A stretch of DNA of 64,000 nucleotides, taken from positions 496,001-560,000 of the forward strand of contig CBDBNT010000004.1 of NCBI GenBank assembly GCA_965208015.1, read 5' to 3'. Positions 7,097 through 15,013 of this stretch are shown piece by piece (position 1 is the stretch's first letter; every line of letters starts with the position of its first letter). The notes below the pieces were generated by a model that saw only the letters and a list, made by a program, of their open reading frames with translations, was not told the DNA's origin and ran no database searches. The position numbers and the translations under genes are program-made. Source of the DNA: Bin87 sp965208015 (GTDB lineage Bacteria > Chloroflexota > Dehalococcoidia > Lucifugimonadales > UBA3495).

Positions 7097-7126
7097 ATTC
7101 TGGCGGGGCCTGCCAACCATTGTCAA
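7097..7126 (-). promoter_or_regulatory. promoter for the GatC-like/amidase operon
   Basis: Read on the minus strand: TTGACA (7126-7121), 18-base spacer, CAGAAT (7102-7097). Predicted start near 7090, giving a leader of about 55 bases to the GTG at 7034. Confidence 0.5.
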
Positions 7127-7206
7127 CAAGGCTTCCCATCGGGTACGCGTGAGACGCCGGAATTGGTGGTAAAATTGCCGCCGGTCTGTTTAGTTCCCGC
7201 CTTTTC

Positions 7207-8532
7207 GTGACCCCAAGATCCATGCACGCACCGGTCGCACAACCGACAAGCCAACTGATCAAGCTGAGGAACTTTGTCCAGGAGTTTTCGTTGCCTCTTA
7301 TCTTGGGCGTAGTGCTGGGGCTGGTCGCCGCCAACGTCAACTACCACTGGTACGAGACGGTGGTGCATTTCCACCCGCTGGGCGACCATGCCTACGTGTT
7401 CGGGCACGCGCTGACCATCCATTTCATCATCAACGGGATGTTCATGTGCCTGTTCTTTGGCGTCGCGGCAAAGGAGATCACCGAATCGACGCTGCCGGGC
7501 GGGGTTCTCAACCCCCTGCGCCGGGCCATCAATCCGCTGGCGGGAACGCTGGGCGGCGTGTTCGGCCCCGTCGGGATGTATTTCGCCCTAACCTGGGTCT
7601 TCTACGGCGGCACCGACGATTTCGGCGCAGTGGCCAACGGCTGGGCGATCCCCACCGCCACCGACATTGCCCTGGCGTGGCTGGTGGCGCGGGTGGTGTT
7701 CGGGCCGTTGCATCCGGCGGTCAACTTCCTCCTGCTGCTGGCGGTGGCCGACGATGCCATCGGGTTGGTCATCATCGCGGTTTTTTACCCGGACCCGTAC
7801 CATCCGGTGGAGCCGGTGTGGCTCGCCCTCGTGGTGGGCGGGATGGTCGCCGTGTACATCCTGCGGCGCTTTCGGGTGCCGTGGTGGCCGGTCTATATCC
7901 TGGTTGGCGGCGCGCTTTCCTGGATAGGGTTGGCCAAAGCGGGGGTGGAACCAGCGCTGGCGTTGGTGCCGATTGTTCCCTTTTTGCCCCACGGCGGACG
8001 CGAGGCAGGCGTCAGCGAGGAAGAGGACCACACCCACGAGGCGGGCGGCGCGCCACATCCGCACGCCACCGACGACGAGCATCACGCCGACAGCGTCCTG
8101 GAGCAGTTCGAGCACCAGTTGAAGCTGTTCGTGGACTTCGGCCTGTTCTTCTTCGCGTTCGCCAACGCAGGAGTCCCGTTCACCAGCATCGGGTGGGTCA
8201 CGATGATGGTGTTGGTGTCGCTGATCGTGGGCAAGGCGATCGGCGTGACGCTGCTATCGTGGGTGGCCGCGCGGTTAGGGTTCCCGCTGCCGCCGGGCAT
8301 GGGCGTGCGTCACCTGGTGGTGACGGGAGTCATTGCGGGTCTCGGCCTGACGGTTGCGCTTTTCGTGGCCGGCAAGGCGTTTCCCGGCGACTCGCCATTC
8401 CAGGATCCGGGCAAGATGGGAGCCGTGTTCAGCATCGGCGCGGCGCTGGTTGCCTACGTATTGGGCAAGTTGTTGCATGTCCGCGAGGAGGGCCTGCGTT
8501 CGAGGATAGTTTTCCCGTGGTCCCGAGGATGA
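7207..8532 (+). CDS. nhaA: Na+/H+ antiporter NhaA
   Basis: Inner-membrane sodium/proton antiporter for pH and salt homeostasis. Eleven to twelve hydrophobic segments are visible. GWAIPTATDIALAW and LLLLAVADDAIGLVIIAVFY match the NhaA core, including the paired Asp residues (ADD) that bind Na+/H+. A His- and Glu-rich insertion (about residues 275-298, with DHTHE, PHPHA and DEHHAD) lies in the loop before FVDFGLFFFAFANAGVPF. Start may be GTG at 7207 or ATG at 7222. The gene stands alone on the plus strand, divergent from the amidase operon. Confidence 0.95.
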   Translation: MTPRSMHAPVAQPTSQLIKLRNFVQEFSLPLILGVVLGLVAANVNYHWYETVVHFHPLGDHAYVFGHALTIHFIINGMFMCLFFGVAAKEITESTLPGGVLNPLRRAINPLAGTLGGVFGPVGMYFALTWVFYGGTDDFGAVANGWAIPTATDIALAWLVARVVFGPLHPAVNFLLLLAVADDAIGLVIIAVFYPDPYHPVEPVWLALVVGGMVAVYILRRFRVPWWPVYILVGGALSWIGLAKAGVEPALALVPIVPFLPHGGREAGVSEEEDHTHEAGGAPHPHATDDEHHADSVLEQFEHQLKLFVDFGLFFFAFANAGVPFTSIGWVTMMVLVSLIVGKAIGVTLLSWVAARLGFPLPPGMGVRHLVVTGVIAGLGLTVALFVAGKAFPGDSPFQDPGKMGAVFSIGAALVAYVLGKLLHVREEGLRSRIVFPWSRG

Positions 8533-8603
8533 CGGCGACGCCCGGTAGACCAGCAACGTCGACTTTACCGCCGACAGACCGAACCTGACAGGAGGACACG
8601 CCA

Positions 8604-8897
8604 ATGGCGCTGATCGGAGTATTGACCCACCACTGGGCGAAGGAAGACAAGGTGGAGGAGGCAAAGGCGCTCCTGGACCGCAACGGGGAGGCCCAGAGCC
8701 ACGCGTCCGGCTTCGGAGCGCGTCATACCTTCATCTCGCTATCCGATCCCACCAAGATCTCGACCCTGGTGACCTGGGAGAGCAACGAGATCTACGACGC
8801 GTGGCGCGCCAGTCCCGAACGCGCCGTCGCTATGGCCGGCGCTGAGGAGCTGTGGTCCCGTCCTCCCGAGTCCGAGCGCTTCGAGATGCAGGACTGA
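8604..8897 (+). CDS. ABM-like dimeric alpha/beta-barrel protein
   Basis: 97 residues starting MALIGVLTHHWAKEDKVEEA after a good AGGAGG site (8592-8597 region). The pattern of strand, helix, strand (FISLSDPTKISTLVTWES) and helix (IYDAWRASPERAVA) resembles the antibiotic biosynthesis monooxygenase/ferredoxin-like fold. Such small proteins are often heme-degrading enzymes, monooxygenases or have no known activity; the residues here do not allow a choice. It follows nhaA by 71 bases. Confidence 0.65.
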   Translation: MALIGVLTHHWAKEDKVEEAKALLDRNGEAQSHASGFGARHTFISLSDPTKISTLVTWESNEIYDAWRASPERAVAMAGAEELWSRPPESERFEMQD

Positions 8898-8910
8898 TCC
8901 GGGGATTTAG

Positions 8911-8998
8911 TCAGAATCAGGATTGTCGGGATTAGAAGATTTACAGGATGGGCTTTTCATCCTGAAAAATCTTGAAATCCTGTGCATCCTGTTTCTGG
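8911..8998. repeat. palindromic dispersed repeat, family 1, copy 1
   Basis: Imperfect palindrome starting TCAGAATCAGGATT and ending TCCTGTTTCTGG, with an inner stem CAGGATG/CATCCTG (8943-8963 region). It belongs with copies at 37314, 38637 and 45077. It fills the convergent gap between the ABM-like gene and the DRTGG gene and may work as a bidirectional terminator. Confidence 0.7.
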
Positions 8999-9001
8999 CA
9001 G

Positions 9002-9982
9002 CTACCTCAGCAGCGCGTCCAGGTCCACAAGCCTATCCAGCAGGTCGGTCATTCGTTCAGCCTTGTGCTGGGCGTGGGGCACAATGGCGCTCATCAGGGC
9101 ACCCACCGCCTCGGCGGTAGCCACGGTGTTTTGGTCCACCAGAAGGACCGGCACGCGCCGCTTGGCGGCCTCCACGCGGATGTACTCAGTGGGCCGGGAG
9201 CCGCCGGTGAGGACCAGGCAACGGGTGTCCTGCATCAGTGACGCCATCTGGATGTCGGGCCGCTCGGCGCGGGCAATCACCGCCTGGTGGTCGTAGCGTC
9301 CGAAATATCCGGCGCCGGAGTCCATGATGTTGCCGCCGATGAGGAAGCGATCGATCCAAACGTCGCCGTCCGTCGGCTCCAGTTCCCAGCGGCCGCCCAG
9401 GTTGGCTTCCAACTGATCCAGGCTCAGGGACAGCAGGACGCGGTCTTCGAGGATGGAGCCGATAGCCGGCACGCCGGCGGTTGATAGTTCCGACAGCAGG
9501 GCTTCCGCGCGCCGGGCTCGATACCGAGGCGTCTGATTGACAATCACGCCGGCAAGCCTGGACCCGAGGGTAGCCACCGCGCCGGAAACATTGACCGCCG
9601 ACGTATCCGGTTCGTACCCGAACACAGCCACCACGGGAGCGGCGAGACGCTCCGCCAAACCGGAGACGATGGGCGAGGCCGCACCAGAGCCGCTGGCAGG
9701 ATTGGCAACCTCGACGATGACGTGCTCGCTGATGCCCGTCAACGAGCGCACGGCGCTGGCGGCGGCGTCCAGGCCGGCGTCATCCTCGGACGATGCCACG
9801 GCGATGCCTCCGCGGAAATTTTGCGCGAAATACACGGCGTCGGGGTCGGTGCGTCCGGCGGGCGACACCGGCTTGCACACGGACACGCGGGCGCCCGACC
9901 GTGCGATGAGGGCGCCCAAGCCAGCGGCCACGGACGTTTTGCCGGCGCCGGGCCGGTGGGACGCTACGAGAATGACAGACAT
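9002..9982 (-). CDS. P-loop AAA_26/DRTGG-domain protein (BioD/Pta-N-like)
   Basis: 326 residues. The N-terminal domain has a P-loop SHRPGAGKTSVAAGLGALIA and resembles dethiobiotin synthetase-like ATPases; the C-terminal part (about residues 200-320: GGNIMDSGAGYFGRY, LVLTGGSRPTEYIRVEAAKR) resembles the DRTGG domain found in phosphotransacetylase N-termini and CBS/DRTGG sensors. Biochemical role unknown, probably nucleotide-responsive regulation of acetyl-phosphate or cofactor metabolism, but this is inference. It is the last gene of a leftward group with the pentapeptide protein and the selenoprotein. Confidence 0.8.
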   Translation of the reverse strand: MSVILVASHRPGAGKTSVAAGLGALIARSGARVSVCKPVSPAGRTDPDAVYFAQNFRGGIAVASSEDDAGLDAAASAVRSLTGISEHVIVEVANPASGSGAASPIVSGLAERLAAPVVAVFGYEPDTSAVNVSGAVATLGSRLAGVIVNQTPRYRARRAEALLSELSTAGVPAIGSILEDRVLLSLSLDQLEANLGGRWELEPTDGDVWIDRFLIGGNIMDSGAGYFGRYDHQAVIARAERPDIQMASLMQDTRCLVLTGGSRPTEYIRVEAAKRRVPVLLVDQNTVATAEAVGALMSAIVPHAQHKAERMTDLLDRLVDLDALLR

Positions 9983-10008
9983 GGGCCAACCGGGCAGTTC
10001 AGCCGCGG

Positions 10009-10710
10009 CTAATAATCATCCACCCGATTTTCGATGTGGTTGGGATCGAAGCCGGGCGGGAAGTTGGTGGTGTCGTCCCACTTGCTCATGGTCATGTCGC
10101 AGCGGTGCAGGCTGGCCCGGTTGAAGTTTGCGCCGCGCATGTCCGTCATGATCCACATGGAGTCGCGGATCTTGGCGGAGGTGAAGTCCGCACCCTGCAT
10201 GATGGCCCGACTGACGTCGGCTCCGTTCAGGTTGGCGCCCTGCCAGTTGGAGTTGGTCAGGTTGGCGGAGCGAAGGTCCACCTCGATGGCGGTGACTTGG
10301 CTGCAATCGGCGTCGGTGAGGTTCGTGTTCAGGAACGAGGCCCGGTTGAGGCGAGACCACTGCAGGATGGCCTCCTGCATATCCGATTGTTTCAGGTCGG
10401 CCCAGAAGAGGTTGACGTTGCGGAGGATGGTCATTGCCATCTGCGCCGAGGCCAGGGTCGCCCCGTACAGGTCGGCTCCCGTGAAATCGGCGGCGCGCAG
10501 GTCGCAGCGGGACAGGTTGGTCCGCGTGAGGCGAGAGTCAGCCAGGGAGGCGCCCCGCAAGTCGGAATCGCGCAGGTCTGCGCCGGCCAAGTCGACGCCC
10601 GATAGATCGGCGGCGCGCAGGTCAAGCTGCGCATCGGGGTTGGCAGACTTCCACTCCTCGATGGCGCCCTTGCCGGAGCGAACTATGGCTATGTGATCTG
10701 GATTGGCCAT
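10009..10710 (-). CDS. pentapeptide-repeat protein
   Basis: 233 residues dominated by A(D/N)LXX pentapeptides from about residue 30 to 205, for example LDLRAADLSGVDLAGADLRD and ANLTNSNWQGANLNGADVS, which predicts a right-handed quadrilateral beta-helix. Such proteins can mimic DNA or act as scaffolds; no resistance role (Qnr-like) can be inferred. ATG at 10710 follows the TAG stop of the upstream selenoprotein gene without a gap, so the two are very likely translationally coupled. Confidence 0.85.
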   Translation of the reverse strand: MANPDHIAIVRSGKGAIEEWKSANPDAQLDLRAADLSGVDLAGADLRDSDLRGASLADSRLTRTNLSRCDLRAADFTGADLYGATLASAQMAMTILRNVNLFWADLKQSDMQEAILQWSRLNRASFLNTNLTDADCSQVTAIEVDLRSANLTNSNWQGANLNGADVSRAIMQGADFTSAKIRDSMWIMTDMRGANFNRASLHRCDMTMSKWDDTTNFPPGFDPNHIENRVDDY

Positions 10711-11028
10711 CTAAGCGTTCCTCGCCGCGGCGATTTCGTCCTCAACGTCGAAAACGCGCTCGGCAATCACCATCTTGAGCTCATTGACCTTGCTGTAGCC
10801 CGGGTACTCGTCGCCCTCTTCATCGAAGCGGTCGAAGATCTTGTCGCCGTCCAGGTAGATCTCTAGGCGTCCCTTGTCGGCGGGGGTGAGCTTGATCGCG
10901 ATATCGCCGGCGTTTTGGGAGCGCCAGAATTCGGTCGCCAGCCACGTGGCGAGGCCGTGGTAGCCTCAAGGGACGCAGTAGACGATGTCGACTTCAACCT
11001 TGCCGAACTCGGAACGGGTCATGGTCAT
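10711..11028 (-). CDS. SelW-like (Rdx family) selenoprotein, TGA decoded as Sec at codon 21
   Basis: Reading the minus strand from ATG at 11028 gives 105 residues: MTMTRSEFGKVEVDIVYCVP, then an in-frame TGA (10968-10966), then GYHGLATWLATEFWRS and so on to TAG at 10713-10711. The start has AGGAG 8 bases upstream. CVPU is the CxxU redox motif of Rdx/SelW-type thioredoxin-fold proteins; the residues after the TGA keep the family pattern (helix, GDIAIKLTPADKGRLEIYLDG strands, C-terminal helix). A stem of GCC-UC-GCC/GGC-U-GGC (10955-10937) with apical loop ACGU starts 11 bases after the TGA and is a plausible bacterial SECIS. Role: probably thiol redox or selenium-linked antioxidant function. A pseudogene or sequencing error is less likely because the frame is otherwise perfect on both sides. 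Confidence 0.85.
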
Positions 11029-11133
11029 TCGGGATGCTCCTGTAATGCGGTCGTTGAGCAGAGGGATGCGTTTTCGCACAGCACTCTCCTCACTTTAGCG
11101 GGTTCCTATGGAAAAGGGCTGATCTGGTCAGGG

Positions 11134-11490
11134 TCACAGGCTTTCCAGCATGCGGATGAAATTAGCTATTTCCCGCTTGCCGTGGCGAATTTCGTCGGCG
11201 TTGGGCGGCCAGCCGTAGAATCGCGAATGAAACTGGCTTGCCGCGAGATAATAAGTGTACAGCAGCGGCGGAGCGCCCTCGTCGTCAATCAAGCGCAATA
11301 CCGTTTCCGCCAGGGCGTTGTGCGATCCATGAAACCAGCCCCGGCGCTCGGCAACGGCCTTGATGGCATGGGCTGCCGCGCCCCATAGCTTGTTGCTGGC
11401 CTCCTCCAACTCGCCGCGCTCGACTTCGTCGTCCACCAGATCGAGGAAATGCCAGCTCCGTTCCGCGTGGTAATCGACAATGGTAGTCAT
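11134..11490 (-). CDS. PaREP1/HEPN-like small helical protein, copy 3
   Basis: About 118 residues from ATG at 11490 (MTTIVDYHAERSWHFLDLVD). The core LEEASNKLWGAAAHAIKAVA and later HNALAETVL, SQFHSRFYG match copies 1 and 2 at 4487 and 5026 in layout (helix, ASxKLWGAAAHAI, helix, FHSxFY), but at lower identity. It follows the MaoC-like gene pair by about 37 bases and may be co-transcribed. A longer upstream frame exists but overlaps the MaoC gene and is not needed. Function unknown. Confidence 0.7.
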   Translation of the reverse strand: MTTIVDYHAERSWHFLDLVDDEVERGELEEASNKLWGAAAHAIKAVAERRGWFHGSHNALAETVLRLIDDEGAPPLLYTYYLAASQFHSRFYGWPPNADEIRHGKREIANFIRMLESL

Positions 11491-11527
11491 GGTGAACTCT
11501 CGGAATTGAGCGGAGTGGCCGGACGGG

Positions 11528-11950
11528 CTACTTGACGCGGGCGCTGGCCTGGCCAACGGCGGTCTTGTCGCCGTTCTGGTTCTCGCAGTAAACGTCGACC
11601 GTTACCAGTGTGGTGCCGTCGTCCTGGGGCTCGCGGCTGTTGACCTGTCCGTGGACACTGACAGTGTCGCCGTGCTTCACCGGGCGCAGGAACTTGAGGT
11701 TGACGTTGCCGGAACGGTGGAAATCGTCGGCGCCGATGAACTTGCGCATGGCTTCGGTGCAGAAGGCAATGCTCATGCGGCCCGAGGCGATGGCATAGGT
11801 GGTGCCGAGGCGCTTCGAGGCCAGTTCGGGGTCGTTGTGGATGTTGGCCCGGTTGAGGATGCCGCACGCCTCGAACTGGTTGATGACGTCCTGGGTGATG
11901 TGCTTGGTGACGATGGGGAGCGTTTCGCTGTCTAGCCTTGGGGATGCCAT
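11528..11950 (-). CDS. MaoC-like hotdog-fold protein, subunit B
   Basis: 140 residues of the MaoC/hydratase 2 hotdog family, whose members hydrate or dehydrate acyl-CoA thioesters. NIHNDPELASKRLGTTYAIA resembles the catalytic Asp/His region, and FLRPVKHGDTVSVHGQVNSR the central strands. It overlaps the upstream hotdog gene by 19 bases; the pair looks like a heterodimeric enoyl-CoA hydratase of the split N/C type. Substrate unknown; CaiB/BaiF transferases elsewhere in the window show that CoA-thioester metabolism is important in this organism. Confidence 0.8.
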   Translation of the reverse strand: MASPRLDSETLPIVTKHITQDVINQFEACGILNRANIHNDPELASKRLGTTYAIASGRMSIAFCTEAMRKFIGADDFHRSGNVNLKFLRPVKHGDTVSVHGQVNSREPQDDGTTLVTVDVYCENQNGDKTAVGQASARVK

Positions 11951-12357
11951 TTCTTGCCCAACTCCTCGGGTTTCTTGATCTGGTAGGTGCGCATCTTCTC
12001 GATGAGCCGGCCGTCTTCGTCGGTGGCCGTGGCCTCGATGACCAGGTAGGGCTTCTCCCGGCGAACAAACTTGTCGTGGATTCGGCCGGTAACGCTGATC
12101 TTCTTTCCGGGGATTGGCGGGTTGAACAGGTCGATTTCGTTCCCCGCGTTGATGCTGCCGGTCTGGTCGTCGTAGGCCAGCGAGAGGGAGGTGGCGTCGT
12201 GCTTGACGGCGATGGTGGGGAACACGGCGTCGGGATCGTCCACGGCCCGGCGGTACAGGTCCACCATCTCCTGGGTCAGCACGTACTCATAAGAGCCCAG
12301 CTCTTCACCCACCTGAACTTCGTTGTAATCGAAGAGGGGCAATTCTTGTTTGGCCAT
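11932..12357 (-). CDS. MaoC-like hotdog-fold protein, subunit A
   Basis: 141 residues beginning MAKQELPLFDYNEVQVGEEL, the usual N-terminal sequence of MaoC N-terminal-type dehydratases. IDLFNPPIPGKKISVTGRI and VIEATATDEDGRLIEKMRTY are hotdog strands. GGGAG lies upstream of the ATG. It is the first gene of the leftward group and overlaps the second hotdog gene by 19 bases. Alone it lacks a convincing catalytic Asp-His pair, so it is probably the non-catalytic partner. Confidence 0.8.
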   Translation of the reverse strand: MAKQELPLFDYNEVQVGEELGSYEYVLTQEMVDLYRRAVDDPDAVFPTIAVKHDATSLSLAYDDQTGSINAGNEIDLFNPPIPGKKISVTGRIHDKFVRREKPYLVIEATATDEDGRLIEKMRTYQIKKPEELGKKWHPQG

Positions 12358-12396
12358 AATGGGACACTCCCAATATTGTCTGCGTGAGCGGGACTA

Positions 12397-12425
12397 ACGA
12401 TACCGCAGGGCGCAACGGGCGTCAA
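12397..12425 (-). promoter_or_regulatory. promoter for the hotdog gene pair
   Basis: On the minus strand TTGACG (12425-12420), 17-base spacer, TATCGT (12402-12397). Predicted start near 12390, giving a leader of about 30 bases. Confidence 0.5.
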
Positions 12426-12497
12426 TCGGAGGGAGCCGACGGCAGCAGCAGAGGCAGGCCCCACGGACGGCCTACGTGTGGTGACTGATAGCCGCGG

Positions 12498-12959
12498 TCA
12501 ATAGGACGTTCCGCCCTCGCACGACACCATCCTCAGTTGAGAGCCGGCGCCGTCATCGCGGGACGTGTGAACCTCGTACTGCTCTCCCTGGTAACTGAAG
12601 GTGATGAGATGCCCCGGGGTGATCACCTGAGCATACATCATGCCTTCCTCCGGACAACCCAGTGAAGCGTCCGACCAGGACACTGGTTCGTCGCTGACCA
12701 GCGCCAAACTGTCCACCGGCGCTGACAGCCGCTCAGCCAGAACTTGGCGCGCCTGCTGTTGTCGGTCGTTCAAAGTCTGGGGCGGCACAGTTGCGACGGG
12801 CGTGTCATGGCCGTTGGCGCTGGAGGTTTCGGGCTGTGGATTATCTCCGCACGCTGCCAGCAGGCATACGGTCAACGCCGCTGTTGCCAGGAGGATCCAC
12901 CGACACGTTCCTGGGGTGAACCGTTGCAACGGGGATTGGAGATTCGTTTTCATCAGCAT
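12498..12959 (-). CDS. lipoprotein of unknown function
   Basis: 153 residues with an N-terminal hydrophobic segment (ILLATAALTVCLLAACGDN) ending in a lipobox LLAAC, so it should be lipid-anchored on the outer face of the membrane. The mature part contains VSWSDASLGCPEEGMMYAQV and VITPGHLITFSYQGEQYEVH, a small domain often seen in secreted proteins of Chloroflexota and cyanobacteria with no assigned function. Two Cys in the mature part may form a disulfide. The gene is divergent from the TPP enzyme. Confidence 0.75.
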   Translation of the reverse strand: MLMKTNLQSPLQRFTPGTCRWILLATAALTVCLLAACGDNPQPETSSANGHDTPVATVPPQTLNDRQQQARQVLAERLSAPVDSLALVSDEPVSWSDASLGCPEEGMMYAQVITPGHLITFSYQGEQYEVHTSRDDGAGSQLRMVSCEGGTSY

Positions 12960-13202
12960 GACGCGCTCCGGGAGTGGAGGAGGTCCGGGACGCCGGCGAG
13001 TTCCTCGTGGTTTATCGACTTTAGTTTAGCCACGCAGCGGGTTGCCCGACAACAAGCCATCGCCGGTTTCACAAATCGTCAGCATCAGGTGAGGCTGACA
13101 ACAACCTTGCTTTCAGGCGGGGCATCCATCCATCACAGTCTCTTCCTGTTGTAGAATTGGCCGTCAACTAACCCCGGCCGCTCCCAGTGAAGGCGGCCCG
13201 CA

Positions 13203-14885
13203 ATGGAGGAGCCCATGTCCCAAATGATGACCGGCAAGCAGGCGTTGCTGGAGATGCTCAAGGCCGAGGGCGTCGACTACATATTCGGCAACCCCGGAAC
13301 CAGCGAGGGGCCGATCATCGACCTGCTGGGCGATTACCCCGAGCTTCGCTACTTCCTGACCCTGCAGGAGAGCGTAGCGATGGGGATGGGGGAAGCGTAC
13401 GCGCGGGCCCGGGGCACCGCCTCCTTCATCAGCCTCCACGTGGACAGTGGCCTGGCCAATGGCATCGCCCTGATGTTGGACGCCCTGAACACCGGCACGC
13501 CGATGGTCGTCACGTCAGCCAACTACGACATCCGCAAGGTGAACGAGACCATAACCGACTTGGCGGATCTGGTCCGGCCCGTTACCAAGTGGGCGGTGGA
13601 GCTATCCCACGCGGATCAGATTCCCAGTGCAATCCGGCGCGCCTTCAACGAAGCCAACAGCCACCCCAAGGGTCCGGTGTACGTGGGGTTCACCTCCAAC
13701 GCGCTGGAGGGGATGGCCGAGATGAACCTGGAGCCGTCCCGGCCGGTTCACGACGCTGCGAGGCCCAGCGCGGAGGGAATCGCACAAGCTGCCGCCCTGC
13801 TGTCCAACTCCAGCCGTCCGCTGATGCTGGTGGGCGACCGCCTTTCCGACGATGACGCGGTGGACGAGGCGGTGGAACTGGCGGAGCTGATAGGGCTGCC
13901 GGTCTATCAGGCCAGGGGCGCTGAGGTGGCGTTCCCCACCACCCACGACCAGTTCATGGGCGCGCTGTCCCTGCGGGTCGGAGAACAGCGGGCCGTCCTG
14001 CAGACTGTGGATCTGGTGCTGGCGGTGGGCTCTGATCCCTTCGAGGAGCTTTTTTATTGGGGTGACGTTATCCTTCCCTCCGAGGCCAAACTGGTGCACA
14101 TTGACCCCGACCGCAGCAAGATCGGCCGGTCGGAGCCAACCGACGTGGGCATCGTAGGGAATTGCAAGCTGTCCCTCCGAGATCTGATTGCGTCCCTGGA
14201 GGAGCGGCTCTCCACTGGTGACCGCTCGGAGATCGGGCTGCGCAGGCAGGGGGTTATCGCCGAGAGGCAGAGCAACCGCGCGGCCTTCGAGGAATCAGTT
14301 GCCGAGAAATGGGACCACCGGCCCATGACGCCGGCGCGGATGATGTCGGAACTGGCGGCGGCGATCCCCAACAACGCCATCGTGGTAGACGATTCCATCA
14401 GCAACCGGGCCACCATGCGCCACTACTTCCAGGCCCAGCGTCGGGCAGACCTGCGCGGAGTCCGCGGCCAGTCCATCGGCGGCGGCATCGGCGTCACCAT
14501 GGGTACCCAGTGCGCCTATCCCGACCGGCCGGTGTTCGGCATAATCGGCGACGGCAGCGCGATGATGACCATCCAGGGTCTATGGACGGCGGCCAACGAT
14601 GAGATACCGTGCATCTTCGTCATCTGCAACAATGGAATGTATCGGGTGCTCAAGACCAACTTCAACGTGTACCAGCGGGACGTGCTGAATCTGCCCGAGA
14701 CCTCTGGCGGGCGGCTGCTGTACTCCGACTTCGGAACACCCTTCGACATGGCGGCTATCGCCAACAGCATGGGCGTTCACGGCGAGCGTATAACCGAGCC
14801 GGATCAGATCAAGCCGGCGGTGGACCGGGCCGTGGCTTCCGGCAAGCCGGCCCTGCTGGACATGGTGATCGACGGCTCGCTGTAG
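13203..14885 (+). CDS. thiamine pyrophosphate-dependent decarboxylase/synthase-like enzyme
   Basis: 560 residues (548 if ATG at 13215 is used; GGAGGA lies between the two ATGs and favours the second). Three TPP-enzyme domains: N-terminal pyrimidine domain with the catalytic Glu in YFLTLQESVAMGMGEAYA, central domain around SSRPLMLVGDRLSDDDAVDE, and C-terminal PP domain with GDGSAMMTIQGLWTAANDE followed by CNN. It resembles benzoylformate decarboxylase and acetolactate synthase relatives; the exact substrate cannot be fixed. The next gene is an HpcH/HpaI aldolase, so a 2-keto acid pathway is possible. Confidence 0.85.
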   Translation: MEEPMSQMMTGKQALLEMLKAEGVDYIFGNPGTSEGPIIDLLGDYPELRYFLTLQESVAMGMGEAYARARGTASFISLHVDSGLANGIALMLDALNTGTPMVVTSANYDIRKVNETITDLADLVRPVTKWAVELSHADQIPSAIRRAFNEANSHPKGPVYVGFTSNALEGMAEMNLEPSRPVHDAARPSAEGIAQAAALLSNSSRPLMLVGDRLSDDDAVDEAVELAELIGLPVYQARGAEVAFPTTHDQFMGALSLRVGEQRAVLQTVDLVLAVGSDPFEELFYWGDVILPSEAKLVHIDPDRSKIGRSEPTDVGIVGNCKLSLRDLIASLEERLSTGDRSEIGLRRQGVIAERQSNRAAFEESVAEKWDHRPMTPARMMSELAAAIPNNAIVVDDSISNRATMRHYFQAQRRADLRGVRGQSIGGGIGVTMGTQCAYPDRPVFGIIGDGSAMMTIQGLWTAANDEIPCIFVICNNGMYRVLKTNFNVYQRDVLNLPETSGGRLLYSDFGTPFDMAAIANSMGVHGERITEPDQIKPAVDRAVASGKPALLDMVIDGSL

Positions 14886-14900
14886 CTGGCGTATGCTTCT

Positions 14901-14989
14901 CTGTCATTGCGAGCGCAGCGTGGCAATCCAGTCGAACCTGTTGCAACCCTTGCGAGATTGCCGCGTCGCTGCGCTCCTCGCAATGACAG
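14901..14989. repeat. palindromic dispersed repeat, family 2
   Basis: CTGTCATTGCGAGCGCAGC at the left and GCTGCGCTCCTCGCAATGACAG at the right form a long imperfect palindrome with an inner GGCAATC/GATTGCC pair. This CATTGCGAG type of element is common in intergenic regions of several phyla. It sits between the TPP enzyme and the aldolase genes. Confidence 0.8.
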
Positions 14990-15013
14990 GCTGAATATAA
15001 GGGGAACATTCTC

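Noticed and set aside
10711..11028. Reading the TGA in the Rdx gene as a nonsense mutation or frameshifted pseudogene
   Set aside because: The TGA is exactly at the Sec position of CxxU, the frame is otherwise open, start and ribosome binding site are good, and the stop abuts the next gene.
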